In this document: piece after piece, positions 28,197 to 37,700 of the stretch | Layout of the letters: the number at the start of each line of letters is the position of its first letter | Numbering within the stretch: the stretch's first letter is position 1 | Origin: Haladaptatus halobius | Lineage (GTDB): Archaea > Halobacteriota > Halobacteria > Halobacteriales > Haladaptataceae | Length of the DNA: 64,000 bases | Assembly: GCF_020618475.1 (NCBI RefSeq) | Contig: NZ_CP085335.1 | Location: forward strand, 1,240,001-1,304,000 | Direction: 5' to 3' | Made by a program: the position numbers and the translations under genes | Notes under the pieces: generated by a model | The model's database searches: none | Told to the model about the DNA's origin: nothing | The model's input: only the letters and a program-made list of their open reading frames with translations

Positions 28197-29114
28197 ATGA
28201 ACGACACGCGCCGGGCCGTCTTGGACGCCCTCGCCGACGGCCCGATATCCGGCCCGGAACTCGCAAACCGTCTCGACGTGTCCCGAAACGCGGTCTGGAA
28301 GCACGTCGAAGCGCTCCGCGAGGCGGGGTTCGAAATCGAGACCGCCAACACGGGCTACGTCCTCAGCGAGATTCCGGAGTTCGGCCCCACGGTCGAGTAC
28401 GGACTCGACGCTCCCTTCGAGGTCGAGTACCACGAATCTATCGAGAGCACGAACGACCGAGCGCGGGAACTCGCGGCGGACGGAGCGGAAGACGTGGTCG
28501 TGCTGGCCGACGAGCAGGTCGGGGGTCGAGGCCGCCTCGACCGCGAGTGGGTCGGCCCGTCCGGCGGCGTCTGGACGAGCCTCGTCCTCCGACCGAACCT
28601 GCCGCCGGCGCACGCCCCGCTGCTGACGCTCGCCGCCGCGGTCGCCGTGACGCGGGCGGCACGGGAGGCGGGCGTCCCGGCGGAAATCAAGTGGCCGAAC
28701 GACGTTCTCGTGGGGAAAGAGAAACTCGCGGGGGTCCTCACCGAGATGGAAGGCGAAGCGGACCGCGTCTCGTGGGTCGTCGTCGGAATCGGCGTGAACG
28801 TCAACGTCCCTGGAGCGTCGCTCCCCGAGGATGCGACGAGCGTGCAGGAGTCGGCAGGGAGCGTCAATCGCCGAATCTTCGTCCAACGCCTGCTGGAAGA
28901 GTTCGATGCGCTTCGCGCAGACACCGACGAGGTGCTTCCGGCATGGCGCGAAAACGCGGCGACGCTCGGACAACGAGTCAGGGTCGAAACGCGGGACGGA
29001 GAAGTGGTCGGAAAAGCGGTCGACGTCGTGCCGCCCGGCGCGCTCGTCGTGGAGACCGACGACGGAGAAGTCCGCGTTCACGCGGGCGACTGCGAACACC
29101 TCCGTCCCGTCTGA
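28197..29114 (+). CDS. birA: Biotin--protein ligase / biotin operon-type repressor BirA
   Basis: A 305-residue protein. An N-terminal winged helix (VLDALADGPISGPELANRLD and VWKHVEALREAGFEIET) is followed by the ligase domain with the biotin-binding loop GGRGRLDREWVGPSGG, KWPNDVLVGKEKLAGVLTEM and a C-terminal SH3-like domain. It activates biotin with ATP and attaches it to the carrier lysine of the nearby carboxylase. The DNA-binding domain suggests it also represses biotin genes. The ATG lies soon after TTTTTGTCG. Confidence 0.94.
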   Translation: MNDTRRAVLDALADGPISGPELANRLDVSRNAVWKHVEALREAGFEIETANTGYVLSEIPEFGPTVEYGLDAPFEVEYHESIESTNDRARELAADGAEDVVVLADEQVGGRGRLDREWVGPSGGVWTSLVLRPNLPPAHAPLLTLAAAVAVTRAAREAGVPAEIKWPNDVLVGKEKLAGVLTEMEGEADRVSWVVVGIGVNVNVPGASLPEDATSVQESAGSVNRRIFVQRLLEEFDALRADTDEVLPAWRENAATLGQRVRVETRDGEVVGKAVDVVPPGALVVETDDGEVRVHAGDCEHLRPV

Positions 29115-29138
29115 GCACTCCCGCCCCGCCCGCTCCGT

Positions 29139-29624
29139 CTAACTGCTCCCCTTCGCCCCTTCGCTCGCCTCGGTTTTCGGCGAGTTCTCGTCCGTGCCGA
29201 CTCGAACGGTGAGCACCGGAACGGTGGAGGCGCGGACGACGCGCTCCGCGACGCTTCCGAGCAGGAGGCGGTCGATGCCGCCGCGTCCGTGGGTACCCAT
29301 CACGATGAGGTCGAAACCGCCCTGTTCCGCGTATCGAACGATCTCCCGGTTCGGCGGCCCTTCCACGAGATGGGTCGTGAGCGACACGTCGTAGCGGTCT
29401 GCGACGCGACGCACGTCTTCGAGCGCGGATTCGCCTTCCTCCTGAAGCATGTCGTTGATTCCCTCCCACGACGTTTCCATTGGGAGGCTGGCGAACGTCG
29501 CCGAGTTGACGACGTAGATCGCGTGCAGTTCCGCCCCGTGCGCCTCGGCCAGTTCGGCGGCGTGTTCGACTACGCGCGCGGTCTCCGCCGAGCCGTCGGT
29601 CGGCACGAGAATTCGGTCGTACAT
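29139..29624 (-). CDS. Universal stress protein (UspA family)
   Basis: A 161-residue protein, MYDRILVPTDGSAETARVVE, with the ATP-binding signature GTHGRGGIDRLLLGSVAERV. Single-domain UspA proteins bind ATP and respond to stress in haloarchaea, which have many paralogues. The ATG at 29624 begins directly at the family's conserved DRILVPTDGS; seven upstream codons were omitted. It converges on birA with a 24-base gap. The C-terminal tail is Ser/Glu-rich. Confidence 0.9.
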   Translation of the reverse strand: MYDRILVPTDGSAETARVVEHAAELAEAHGAELHAIYVVNSATFASLPMETSWEGINDMLQEEGESALEDVRRVADRYDVSLTTHLVEGPPNREIVRYAEQGGFDLIVMGTHGRGGIDRLLLGSVAERVVRASTVPVLTVRVGTDENSPKTEASEGAKGSS

Positions 29625-29708
29625 GGATACGTTACCGAATAGCACGGTTCGTGTTGTCTTAACTTGTTTGGTATCTTTGACCTTCGAACCGAAGTCGCCG
29701 AGGAGCCT

Positions 29709-30722
29709 CTACAGCAGTACGTCCTTCACGTCGGTCGCACCTGCGCGGCGGACGATCGCGCGGATTACGTTCCGACTTCCGACGAGGTTGTCCGAATCGC
29801 CGTCAAGGACGAGCAGTTTCGCGTCCCGACCCGGTTCGACGACGCCGCAGTTCAGTCCCGCGATCTGTGCGCCGTTCCGTGTCGCCATCCGGAGCACCTC
29901 CCGCGAGGACGCTTTGGTCAGTTTCGCCACGAACTCCATCTCCCGAAACATCGACGGACTGTTCAACATCACGTTGTCCGTCCCGAGCGCGACCGTCGTT
30001 CTGTCGAGCAATTCCCGAATCGGCGGTAGACCGACGTCGGTGACGAGATTCGAACGCGGGCAGACCGCGACGGGAATCTCGCTGTCCTCGATTCGGTCGA
30101 GGTGGAGCGGTTCCGGGTGGACGACGTGGACGAGGAAGTTCGGCGAGAGGTCGAGCGCTGGGTTGATGTCGCTGGAATCGACCTCCCCCGCGTGGATGCC
30201 GAACAGCTTTCCCGCCCGAGCGGTTGCGTTGCGTTCGTGCCCGAAATCCGCGTCGTTCGCGCCGCTCGCCCCGAATCCGTCCCCGGCCTCCATCGCTTCG
30301 ACCGACTCGCGCCCGAGGATGACCGGGTCGATATCGAGTCCTTTGACCGCCTCCCGTAGCGCGAAGACGCCCTCGACGCCGCCTTCGCGGAATTCGAGAA
30401 ACGACGCCGTCCCCGTCCGCTGCATGAACCGCACCGACCGGCGCATCGCTTCGACCTTCTCCGCTCGGGTCGCGTCGCGGAGCAGTCGGTGTTTCAGTCC
30501 GTCCGGAGGTGCGACGAGTTCTTCGAGCGAGAGGCCCGCACCCGCCTCTTTTGCGATGGAGTCGCCGATGTGCGTGTGGGCGTTGACGAACGCAGGGAGG
30601 ATTACGTCCGACGACGAGACGGACTCCTCTTCGATAGCCGTTATCGTACCGTCTTCGACCACCACGCGACCTTCGACGGGGTCGAAGTTCGGGCCGCGCA
30701 GTATCGTACCCTCCACGAGCAT
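29709..30722 (-). CDS. Amidohydrolase family protein (cytosine deaminase-like)
   Basis: A 337-residue metal-dependent hydrolase. It has the HxH motif in FVNAHTHIGD, a third histidine in LFGIHAGEVDSS, a fourth in HVVHPEPLH and the catalytic Asp in ALGTDNVMLNSPSMFREMEF. The order matches the chlorohydrolase/cytosine deaminase branch. The substrate cannot be read from the motifs. It is not obviously linked to UspA or the HD gene on either side. The ends agree with a complete protein. Confidence 0.85.
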   Translation of the reverse strand: MLVEGTILRGPNFDPVEGRVVVEDGTITAIEEESVSSSDVILPAFVNAHTHIGDSIAKEAGAGLSLEELVAPPDGLKHRLLRDATRAEKVEAMRRSVRFMQRTGTASFLEFREGGVEGVFALREAVKGLDIDPVILGRESVEAMEAGDGFGASGANDADFGHERNATARAGKLFGIHAGEVDSSDINPALDLSPNFLVHVVHPEPLHLDRIEDSEIPVAVCPRSNLVTDVGLPPIRELLDRTTVALGTDNVMLNSPSMFREMEFVAKLTKASSREVLRMATRNGAQIAGLNCGVVEPGRDAKLLVLDGDSDNLVGSRNVIRAIVRRAGATDVKDVLL

Positions 30723-30781
30723 GCGTGGGAGTTGTCAGTACCGGGTCTTAAACTCCCCGTCGCAGTTCGGGAGCGGGGTAG

Positions 30782-32005
30782 CTACTCGAAGTCGTCCAAC
30801 GTCGTCCTGACGCCGGTTCGAACGTCGCTGACGAGCGTCCCATCGGTGGCGAGTCCGAGCACGCGCTCCGCCGCGAGTCCGACCTGCTCCGTCTCGTCCG
30901 CCGGCGCGTAGACGCCCAATCGCCACTGGTCGCGCTGGACTCGCTGGAGAGCTCTGACGAGCGTCGACTGTTGGGCGAGCGGTCGGACTTCGCCGTTGAC
31001 GATGACGCGCGACGATGACTCGGTCATCTGCGGGCGACCCGGAACGTCGAGGATGACCGACTCCGAGTCCACCCCCGCGCTCTCGGCGATGTCGGCTTCG
31101 TGGTCGCGCACGGTCTCGTGGTCAGCGTCAATAACGTCGTCGGGTACGTCCGCCATCTCCGCCCAGACGGCGCGCTTGTAGAGGTCGCGGTCGGAGAGGC
31201 GGCGCGCGAATTCGGCGGTGTCCGGGTTCGTCCGGAGCGCGACGAGCAGGTCGTGGTCGTCCATCCGGCGCAACTTCTCAGCGTCGACGTCCGGGGCGTC
31301 GAGGAGTCGTTCGCTCGCGCGCTGGAGCATCGACTTGCTGATGCGCGTGACGTGGTGGTTGTAGACCGTCGGGTTCATCAGCGCGCGAGCGACGAGCAGG
31401 CTCTCCGCGGTCTGGACGTTCCCCTCCGCGAGCACCAGTTCACCGTCGAGGAAGGTCAGCTCGCGGACGAGGCGCTCGTGGTCGATGGTGCCGTAGGGAA
31501 CGCCCGTGTGGTGGGCGTCGCGGACGAGGTAGTCCATCCTGTCCACGTCGAGTTCACCGGAAACGACCTGCCCGAGTTCCCCTTCGCCCGCGATGAGTCC
31601 TGCGACGGTGTCGGGGTCTAAATCGTGCGCCCGGAGCACGTCGCCGACCTCCGACTCGGTGAGGAGGTCGTGCACGTCGTCGTGATACTTGCCCGTGTGG
31701 CGGTGGATGAGGTCCTCGATGGTGTGGCTGTAGGGGGAGTGGCCGACGTCGTGCAGGATGGCGGCGGCGCGGACGCGTTCGGCCTGTACGCCCTCGATGC
31801 CGAGGCTGTCGAGGGCTCCGCACGCGAGGTGGTAGACGCCGAGGCTGTGTTCGAATCGGGTGTGGTTCGCGGAGGGATAGACGAGGCGAGCCGTGCCGAG
31901 TTGTGTGATGTGGCGAAGTCGCTGGACTGCGGGAGTGTCGAGCAAGTCCCGCGTGACGCCGACCACGTCGATGTGGTCGTGAACGCTGTCCTTGATGGTC
32001 TTCAT
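30782..32005 (-). CDS. HD-domain phosphohydrolase (dNTPase-like)
   Basis: The 407-residue protein has the HD motif set [13 protein letters not shown] ... [20 protein letters not shown] ... [16 protein letters not shown], characteristic of the dGTPase/SAMHD1-like family. These hydrolyse dNTPs or related phosphoesters with two metals. The ATG at 32005 ([20 protein letters not shown]) gives the family N-terminus. It diverges from cofD across a 76-base shared promoter with TATA-like TATAAAAACC (about 32030-32039). Confidence 0.9.
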   Translation of the reverse strand: MKTIKDSVHDHIDVVGVTRDLLDTPAVQRLRHITQLGTARLVYPSANHTRFEHSLGVYHLACGALDSLGIEGVQAERVRAAAILHDVGHSPYSHTIEDLIHRHTGKYHDDVHDLLTESEVGDVLRAHDLDPDTVAGLIAGEGELGQVVSGELDVDRMDYLVRDAHHTGVPYGTIDHERLVRELTFLDGELVLAEGNVQTAESLLVARALMNPTVYNHHVTRISKSMLQRASERLLDAPDVDAEKLRRMDDHDLLVALRTNPDTAEFARRLSDRDLYKRAVWAEMADVPDDVIDADHETVRDHEADIAESAGVDSESVILDVPGRPQMTESSSRVIVNGEVRPLAQQSTLVRALQRVQRDQWRLGVYAPADETEQVGLAAERVLGLATDGTLVSDVRTGVRTTLDDFE

Positions 32006-32081
32006 TGTGACGTGTTTCGGTCGTCGTGGTATAAAAACCGAAGGACGAGGGTTTATGACGCTGGTCGGCAGAATCGGAAAT

Positions 32082-33074
32082 ATGGTAACGTTTCTCTCCG
32101 GGGGGACGGGCACCCCCAAGCTTCTGGACGGCGCGCGCTCGGTATTCTCGCCCGCCGAGACGACCGTCGTCGGGAACACGGGCGACGACGTGGAACTGGG
32201 AGGCCTGCTCGTCTGTCCCGACATTGACACCGTGCTGTTCCAACAGGGCGACGTGCTGAACCGCGAGACGTGGTGGGGAATCGCCGACGACTCGACCGAG
32301 ACACACGACGAACTCCACCGACTCGCCGAGTCGGCGGGTCTCTCGGGCGGCCCGCGCTACCTCCCCGACGAGTACCAGACCGACGGGCGACCCATCGCTC
32401 GCTGGCGGCGATTTTCCGGCGTCGCGGAGTTCATGCTTCTGGGCGACCGCGACCGGGCGGTTCACGTCACGCGGACGGGCCTGCTGGACGAAGGCCACTC
32501 GCTCACCGAGACAACCCGGATTCTCGCCGACGCCTTCGACTCCCCGGTCGACGTGGTTCCGATGAGCGACGACCCTGTTGCGAGCATCGTCCGCACGCCG
32601 GGCGGTGAGATGCACTTTCAGGAGTTCTGGGTCGCGCGCGGCGGCGACCCCGAAGTCGCGGACGTGGAGTTCAGGGACGCGAGCGAAGCCGACCCATCGC
32701 CCGCCGCGCTCGACGCGATCGCGGGCGAGTCGGTTGTCATCGGCCCGTCGAATCCGGTGACGAGCATCGGGCCGATGCTCGCCATCGACGAACTTCGCGA
32801 GGCGCTGGAATCGACCACCGTGGTCGCGGTTTCACCCTTCGTGGAAGACCGCGTCTTCTCCGGCCCGGCGGCGAAGCTGATGGAGGCGGTGGGCTACGAC
32901 CCGAGCACCGCGGGCGTGGCGGAGGCGTACCCCTTTGCGGACGCCTTCGTGCTGGACGACGAGGACGGAACCGACCTCGACCGTCCGGTCGTCAGGACGG
33001 ACACGGAGATGAACGACGCCGCGGACGCGGAACGCGTCGATCGCGCGGCGAAACGCGCGCTGGAGGTGGTCTGA
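32082..33074 (+). CDS. cofD: 2-phospho-L-lactate transferase (coenzyme F420 biosynthesis)
   Basis: A 330-residue CofD protein: [20 protein letters not shown] with the glycine-rich loop, [20 protein letters not shown], and [16 protein letters not shown] near the end. It transfers phospholactyl (or phosphoenolpyruvyl) from the guanylyl donor to the flavin Fo, giving F420-0. An in-frame ATG at 32055 would add nine residues and is possible. It heads a tight operon of four overlapping genes. Confidence 0.94.
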   Translation: MVTFLSGGTGTPKLLDGARSVFSPAETTVVGNTGDDVELGGLLVCPDIDTVLFQQGDVLNRETWWGIADDSTETHDELHRLAESAGLSGGPRYLPDEYQTDGRPIARWRRFSGVAEFMLLGDRDRAVHVTRTGLLDEGHSLTETTRILADAFDSPVDVVPMSDDPVASIVRTPGGEMHFQEFWVARGGDPEVADVEFRDASEADPSPAALDAIAGESVVIGPSNPVTSIGPMLAIDELREALESTTVVAVSPFVEDRVFSGPAAKLMEAVGYDPSTAGVAEAYPFADAFVLDDEDGTDLDRPVVRTDTEMNDAADAERVDRAAKRALEVV

Positions 33075-33817
33075 TGTTCGAGCCGCGAGTCGCGCTGGCG
33101 AGTCTCAGCGGCGAGTCCGACGCCGAGTGGGCGCTGGCGGGCGCGGAGCACGTCGGGGCGGTGTTTCTGGGCGGTGTCGCGCTGGACGAAGAAACGCGCG
33201 AGGCGGCGAAGGTGATGGTCGCCCGCGACCGGGAGGAGTTCCTGCCGGACGACCCCGTCGCGTTCGTGGACGACCAACTGGCCGCGCTCTCCGATGCCTC
33301 GATTCGTCCGGGGTTCAACGTGCGCTCCGCGACGCTACCGCCGATTCGCGCCGCCGCGGAGGTGTGCCGAGCGTACGACGCGATTTTGGAGGTGAACGCC
33401 CACTGCCGACAGGATGAGATGTGTTCGGCGGGCACGGGGCAGTCGCTCCTCCGGAATCCCGACCGACTCTGCGAACAGGTTCGAGCGGCAGCCGAGACGG
33501 GCGCTACGGTCGGCGTCAAAGTTCGAACCGAGGTGTCCGGCGTCGATCTCCCGGAAGTCGCTCGGCAGATCGCGGACGCGGGCGCGGAAGTCGTCCACGT
33601 AGACGCGATGGATTCGGAGCACGTGGTCGCCGAGGTTGCGGAGGCGACCGACTGCTTCCTCGTCGCAAACAACGGCGTTCGAGGCGGGGAGACGGTCGCG
33701 GAGTACCTCGACTACGGCGCGGATGCGGTGAGCGTCGGGCGACCCAGTGATCGTCCCGAAATCCTTTCACGGGTTCGCCGCGCAACCGACGAATGGTTCA
33801 CGGAGGTAGTCGCATGA
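33074..33817 (+). CDS. TIM-barrel flavoprotein, dihydrouridine-synthase-like
   Basis: The 247-residue product reads as a short barrel. It contains RPGFNVRSATLPPIRAAAEV, ILEVNAHCRQDEMCSAGTGQ, GVKVRTEVSGVDLPEVARQI and CFLVANNGVRGGETVAEYLD, which resemble the tRNA-dihydrouridine synthase/dihydropyrimidine dehydrogenase group. The RNA-binding C-terminal domain of true Dus enzymes is absent. It shares one base with the cofD stop and overlaps the next gene by four bases (ATGA). A role in a cofactor pathway with cofD seems more likely than tRNA reduction. Confidence 0.75.
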   Translation: MFEPRVALASLSGESDAEWALAGAEHVGAVFLGGVALDEETREAAKVMVARDREEFLPDDPVAFVDDQLAALSDASIRPGFNVRSATLPPIRAAAEVCRAYDAILEVNAHCRQDEMCSAGTGQSLLRNPDRLCEQVRAAAETGATVGVKVRTEVSGVDLPEVARQIADAGAEVVHVDAMDSEHVVAEVAEATDCFLVANNGVRGGETVAEYLDYGADAVSVGRPSDRPEILSRVRRATDEWFTEVVA

Positions 33818-34638
33818 CGCCCGCAGAAAACGCGGAACTCGCGCTGTTGCTGGAGGTCGCGGGAACGCCGAAACCGGGCAACGTCGACCGCGAGCGTGAT
33901 TTCCCAAATCTACGGTTCGAACACTTCCTCGCCGGAGCAGTCGGTGCCGGGACAGGGCTTCGTTCGGCAGAAAACGGCGCGCCGGTCGGCGAGGCGTTCG
34001 AAGAAGCCGTCGCGGGGATGAGCCAACAGTCGGGCGGCAACACGCAGTTCGGGGCGCTTTGCCTGCTAGTTCCGCTCGTGACGGCGGGCGAGCCTACTCC
34101 CGACGCCGTCGCCGAGGTCGTCGAATCCACGACGGTCGAGGATTCCGAGGGGTTCTACCGGGCGTTCGAGCACGTCGACGTGTACGTCGACGACCCACCC
34201 GACGGTGCGGACGAGTTCGACGTTCGGCGGGGAACCGACGCGATTTCGGCCATCAGGGAGGGCGAACTCACCCTCTTCGACGTGATGGAACTCGGGGCGG
34301 ACGAGGACGACATCGCCCGCGAGTGGACGAACGGGTTCGAACGGACGTTCTGGGCCGGCGAGCGAATCGCAGAGCTGGAGGGGCCGCTTTCGGGTCGCGG
34401 CGCGCAGGTGTACCTCGAACTGCTAGCCCGCGAACCGGACACCTTCGTGGCGAAACAACACGGGAAGGAGGTCGCGGAGAGCGTCCGGGTTCGCGCACAG
34501 GAGGCGCTTCGGGACGGGCCGGAGCTCATCCACGCATTCGCGGAGTCGTTGGTCGAGGACGGCGTCAACCCCGGAACGACCGCCGACATCATCGCCGGAG
34601 GGTTGTTCGTCGCGCTGGAGCGAGGCGTCTCGCCGTGA
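33814..34638 (+). CDS. Triphosphoribosyl-dephospho-CoA synthase family protein (CitG/MdcB-like)
   Basis: The 274-residue all-helical protein has the family motifs LLEVAGTPKPGNVDRERDFP, GMSQQSGGNTQFGALCLLVP and ESLVEDGVNPGTTADIIAGG. CitG makes the prosthetic group of citrate lyase. No citrate lyase or malonate decarboxylase gene is near, and the partners here are cofD and a flavin-barrel gene, so a different transfer reaction is expected. The ATG at 33814 overlaps the upstream stop (ATGA). The stop overlaps the GTG of the next gene. Confidence 0.85.
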   Translation: MTPAENAELALLLEVAGTPKPGNVDRERDFPNLRFEHFLAGAVGAGTGLRSAENGAPVGEAFEEAVAGMSQQSGGNTQFGALCLLVPLVTAGEPTPDAVAEVVESTTVEDSEGFYRAFEHVDVYVDDPPDGADEFDVRRGTDAISAIREGELTLFDVMELGADEDDIAREWTNGFERTFWAGERIAELEGPLSGRGAQVYLELLAREPDTFVAKQHGKEVAESVRVRAQEALRDGPELIHAFAESLVEDGVNPGTTADIIAGGLFVALERGVSP

Positions 34639-35198
34639 CCGACTGGCCGGTCGAACTCCGGGGCGTGACCGAGTCGGTCGTCACGACGCTCGGTCCGAAC
34701 GACCTGTGGAACGCGGCGGCGTTGGGCCTCCACGCGGGCGACCCCGTGACGGCTAGAACGTGGGGTAACACCCGGACGCGGCGGAACTTTCACCGAACGG
34801 GCGGCGGAGTCGTCCAGTTCACCCGCGACCCCGTCGATTTCGTGGACGCCGCGCTCTCGATTCTGGAGGCGTCGGAACCGGTGCTTGACTCCGCCGACGC
34901 GTGGGTCGAGGTCGAAGTCGAACGAGTCGATTCGGGGGAATCGGGCGAAACACGATGGGAGGAGTGGGTGCTGAAGCCGGCCGATTCGGGAATCGTGCAG
35001 GAGGTGGTTCCGACCATCAACCGCGGATTCGCGGCGGTCGTGGAGGCGACGGTGGCCGCTTCCCGTCTCGGCGTGGACGACTACGACGCCGACGAACTTC
35101 AGGCGCGACTGGACTACTTCGAGGACGTGGCTCGCACGTGCGGGGGCGAGCGCGAGTGCGAGGCCTTCGACCGAATTCGAGATATCGCCGAGCGGTAA
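34635..35198 (+). CDS. DUF447 family protein
   Basis: A 187-residue protein starting at a GTG that overlaps the previous stop (GTGA). Key segments are VTTLGPNDLWNAAALGLHAG and ARTWGNTRTRRNFHRTGGGV, suggesting an FMN-binding split-barrel-like N-terminal half, and RTCGGERECEAFDRI at the end. DUF447 proteins are archaeal and uncharacterised. Being the last gene of the cofD operon, it may bind F420 or a flavin; that is an inference from context. Confidence 0.82.
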   Translation: MTDWPVELRGVTESVVTTLGPNDLWNAAALGLHAGDPVTARTWGNTRTRRNFHRTGGGVVQFTRDPVDFVDAALSILEASEPVLDSADAWVEVEVERVDSGESGETRWEEWVLKPADSGIVQEVVPTINRGFAAVVEATVAASRLGVDDYDADELQARLDYFEDVARTCGGERECEAFDRIRDIAER

Positions 35199-35276
35199 GC
35201 GTCACTGGGGTATCTCTTCCGTCGCCGAGCGTGCTTTCAAAAGACGTATCAAGCGCGCTCACACTACTCGCCGTGT

Positions 35277-35993
35277 ATGAAACCCCGGTTCGTGGGTCGG
35301 CTGTCGCTGGCCGACGCGGTGACAGCCTCGAACGCCGCGCTCGGCTTTCTGGCAGTTGCAGTGGCGACCGCGAACCCTGAACTGGCGGCGCGCCTCATCC
35401 TGCTGGCCGCGGTGGCGGACGGACTCGACGGCGTGCTGGCCCGTCACGTCGGAAGTTCGGCGGCGGGGCCGTATCTGGATTCGCTGGCCGACGTGGCCTC
35501 GTTCTCGGTCGCTCCGGCGATGCTGGTCGTCGCGGTCGTGCGCGAAGCCTGGGGAGCCGACGCGCTCCGCGTCGCAGTGGCGCTGGCCGGCGGCGCGCTG
35601 TTCGTCGCGATGGCTATCGTCAGATTGGGGCTGTACACGGCCTACGACACCGACGACGACGTGACCGAGGGGGTTCCGACGACGCTCGCATCGGTCATCA
35701 TGAGCGCCGGAGTGCTCGCGGGCTTCACCGACCCGTTCGTCCTCGTCGTGCTCACGTTCGTCCTCGCGGGATTGATGGTGTCGACCGTCACGTACCCCGA
35801 TCTGCTGGCCCGCGACGCGGTCATCATGGGAATCGTTCACTCGCTCGCGGTGCTCGTGCCGGATTTTCGGGGGCGAGCGTTTCCCTACGCCCTGTTGACG
35901 CTGGGGCTGGCGTATCTCGTGCTCTCGCCGCAGTTTTACTGGCGGACGACGGACGGGAAGACCGCGCAGACGACAGAAGGGAAACGCTCTTGA
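35277..35993 (+). CDS. pssA: CDP-alcohol phosphatidyltransferase, archaetidylserine synthase-like
   Basis: The 238-residue protein has about seven membrane helices and the CDP-alcohol motif D-G-x2-A-R-x8-G-x3-D-x3-D, seen as DGVLARHVGSSAAGPYLDSL followed by AD. It makes a polar headgroup lipid (archaetidylserine or a related archaetidyl alcohol). The haloarchaeal subgroup is linked with the archaeosortase PGF-CTERM sorting system. No sortase gene is in this window. TATA-like TTTCAAAAG lies about 40 bases upstream. Confidence 0.87.
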   Translation: MKPRFVGRLSLADAVTASNAALGFLAVAVATANPELAARLILLAAVADGLDGVLARHVGSSAAGPYLDSLADVASFSVAPAMLVVAVVREAWGADALRVAVALAGGALFVAMAIVRLGLYTAYDTDDDVTEGVPTTLASVIMSAGVLAGFTDPFVLVVLTFVLAGLMVSTVTYPDLLARDAVIMGIVHSLAVLVPDFRGRAFPYALLTLGLAYLVLSPQFYWRTTDGKTAQTTEGKRS

Positions 35994-36050
35994 TGGACAC
36001 GCCCCGATTTTTCGGCATATGAGAGCAACGGCTTTCCCGGGGGTGGACGC

Positions 36051-37466
36051 ATGAGCGACGAAGACGTAGACGGGGCGGAGACCGAGGAAGAACAGACCGA
36101 GGAGACGGAAACCGAAGAGGAGCAAGCCGACGAGACCGAGGAAGAGCAAGCCACGGAAACTGAAGAGGAGACATCGGACTCCGACTCGGAGTCCGAGGAA
36201 ACCGAAGAGGAGCAGGCCCAAGACGCCGAAGAGGAGCAGGCCCAAGACGCCGAAGAGAGCGAAACGGAGGCGGAACCCGTCGGCGCGGACACCGTGAAGG
36301 AACAACTCGATAATACGGAATCGGAACTCGAAGCCGCCGAGACGGAGACCGACCTCGACGTGGTCGAAGCGGAACTCGACAAAATTGAAGGGCTGTTAGA
36401 GAGCGCCGACATCCCCGAACCGGAGGACGAGGACGAGGAAGACCCGCGCGAGGAACTGGAGACGCGACTCTCCGACCTCCGCGACGAGCTCGAAGAACAG
36501 CGCGGACCGTACGCCGCGGACGTCATCAGCGATATCGAGGACGCCGAATCAACCGTTCGGGACACCCGCTGGACTACCGAGGGAAGCGGCGAACTCGTCG
36601 AAGTCGTCGAATCGTTCGCCGAAACGGTGCAGGACATCCTCGACATCGATTTCGGCGTCACGCTCTCCCGAAACTCGGACGACCTCACCGAAGTGCTCGA
36701 AAACTCGGCCGCAGCGGTCGGCGACGCGGATCTCGATCCGGACGAGGACGCGGACACCATCGAGGCGCTAGTCGCGGCGACCGAGGAGCTGAAGCATGGC
36801 ATCGACGACGCCGAGGAGTGGAGCGACCTCGAAACGCGCGACCAACTCGAAGCCGAAGGTTTCTTCGAGGTGCTCGACCACCGGAAGGATTATCCGCCGG
36901 AGTGGCACGCGCTCAAGGTCTGGGAGAAGAAAGGCCGCGCGGACATGGTGCTCCTCGCGCTCGATTCGCTTCAGTCGAACTTCATGGAGCGTCACTGCCT
37001 CGACGCCCTCGAACGGATGGGCAACGAGGAGGCACTCGAACCAATGCTCCAACGCGCGAATCGCCGCGACAAGGATGCCATCCGCATCCTCGGCAAAATC
37101 GGGAGCGACGAGGCCATCGACACCATCGTCGATTACGTCGACGCCGACCCCGGCATGGCCAAGACCGTCATCAAGGCCCTCGGCGAGATAGGAAGCGACG
37201 AAGTGACGCAGGAGATCGCGGATCAGCTCGTCGCGGACGACGCGGACGTTCGCAGTCACGCCGCCCGCTCGCTCGGTCGCATCGGCGACACGCGCGCCAT
37301 CGACCCCCTCGCGGACACGCTCGAAAACGACGAGTCCGACTCTGTCCGCGCGAGCGCCGCGTGGGCGTTGAACCAGATCGGAACGGACCGCGCGCTCGAC
37401 GCGGTGCGCGGCTACGCCGACGACCGTGCCTTCCTCGTCCAGAGCGAGGCCAAAAAGGCGCTGTAG
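36051..37466 (+). CDS. Acidic HEAT-repeat protein
   Basis: The 471-residue product starts with a 90-residue, almost pure Glu/Thr/Asp/Gln stretch built from EETEEEQ-type units. A predicted coiled coil follows (about 85-160). The C-terminal third has five or six HEAT/PBS-lyase-like repeats, such as AIRILGKIGSDEAIDTIVDY and VRSHAARSLGRIGDTRAIDP. HEAT solenoids bind proteins; none of the catalytic residues of bilin lyases can be assigned. It is monocistronic, 58 bases after pssA. Confidence 0.87.
   Translation: MSDEDVDGAETEEEQTEETETEEEQADETEEEQATETEEETSDSDSESEETEEEQAQDAEEEQAQDAEESETEAEPVGADTVKEQLDNTESELEAAETETDLDVVEAELDKIEGLLESADIPEPEDEDEEDPREELETRLSDLRDELEEQRGPYAADVISDIEDAESTVRDTRWTTEGSGELVEVVESFAETVQDILDIDFGVTLSRNSDDLTEVLENSAAAVGDADLDPDEDADTIEALVAATEELKHGIDDAEEWSDLETRDQLEAEGFFEVLDHRKDYPPEWHALKVWEKKGRADMVLLALDSLQSNFMERHCLDALERMGNEEALEPMLQRANRRDKDAIRILGKIGSDEAIDTIVDYVDADPGMAKTVIKALGEIGSDEVTQEIADQLVADDADVRSHAARSLGRIGDTRAIDPLADTLENDESDSVRASAAWALNQIGTDRALDAVRGYADDRAFLVQSEAKKAL
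36202..36257 (+). repeat. 24-bp tandem repeat (2.3 copies) in the acidic region of the HEAT protein
   Basis: The unit beginning CCGAAGAGGAGCAGG and ending CAAGACG recurs without change at 36202-36225 and 36226-36249, with a partial third copy. It encodes repeated EEEQAQDA units. Exact repetition suggests recent slippage. Confidence 0.85.
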
Positions 37467-37547
37467 TCGGCCGGTAAGGAGTCATTACCGTTCTATAATC
37501 GGTCAATAACAAAGATTACTAAGCGATCATTTTCAGCCGAAAGGCAA

Positions 37548-37700
37548 ATGGCGACCGAACCTGCTCGACTCGGCGTGTGCCCGAACTGCGGGAACGACAT
37601 CCCGAGTGGCTATCTTCTCATCGAATACGAGACGGAAAACGGTCGCGCGCAGTTCGCCGAATGCCCAGACTGTCGGGAGATCGTTCACCCGAGACTCTGA
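37548..37700 (+). CDS. Zinc-ribbon microprotein (50 aa)
   Basis: The product is MATEPARLGVCPNCGNDIPS followed by a middle strand and AECPDCREIVHPRL. It has two knuckles, Cys11/Cys14 and Cys39/Cys42 (CPxCG style), forming a complete zinc ribbon. The ATG lies in a suitable position 25 bases after an AT-rich TTACTAAGC stretch. Its last 16 bases overlap the convergent membrane gene. Such CPxCG microproteins are a large, mostly uncharacterised haloarchaeal group. Confidence 0.75.
   Translation: MATEPARLGVCPNCGNDIPSGYLLIEYETENGRAQFAECPDCREIVHPRL

Noticed and set aside
34635..35198. A long upstream extension of the DUF447 gene reaching back to 34059
   Set aside because: The extension runs antisense-like through the CitG-like gene in another frame and is arginine-rich; the GTG at 34635 overlapping the stop is the natural start.
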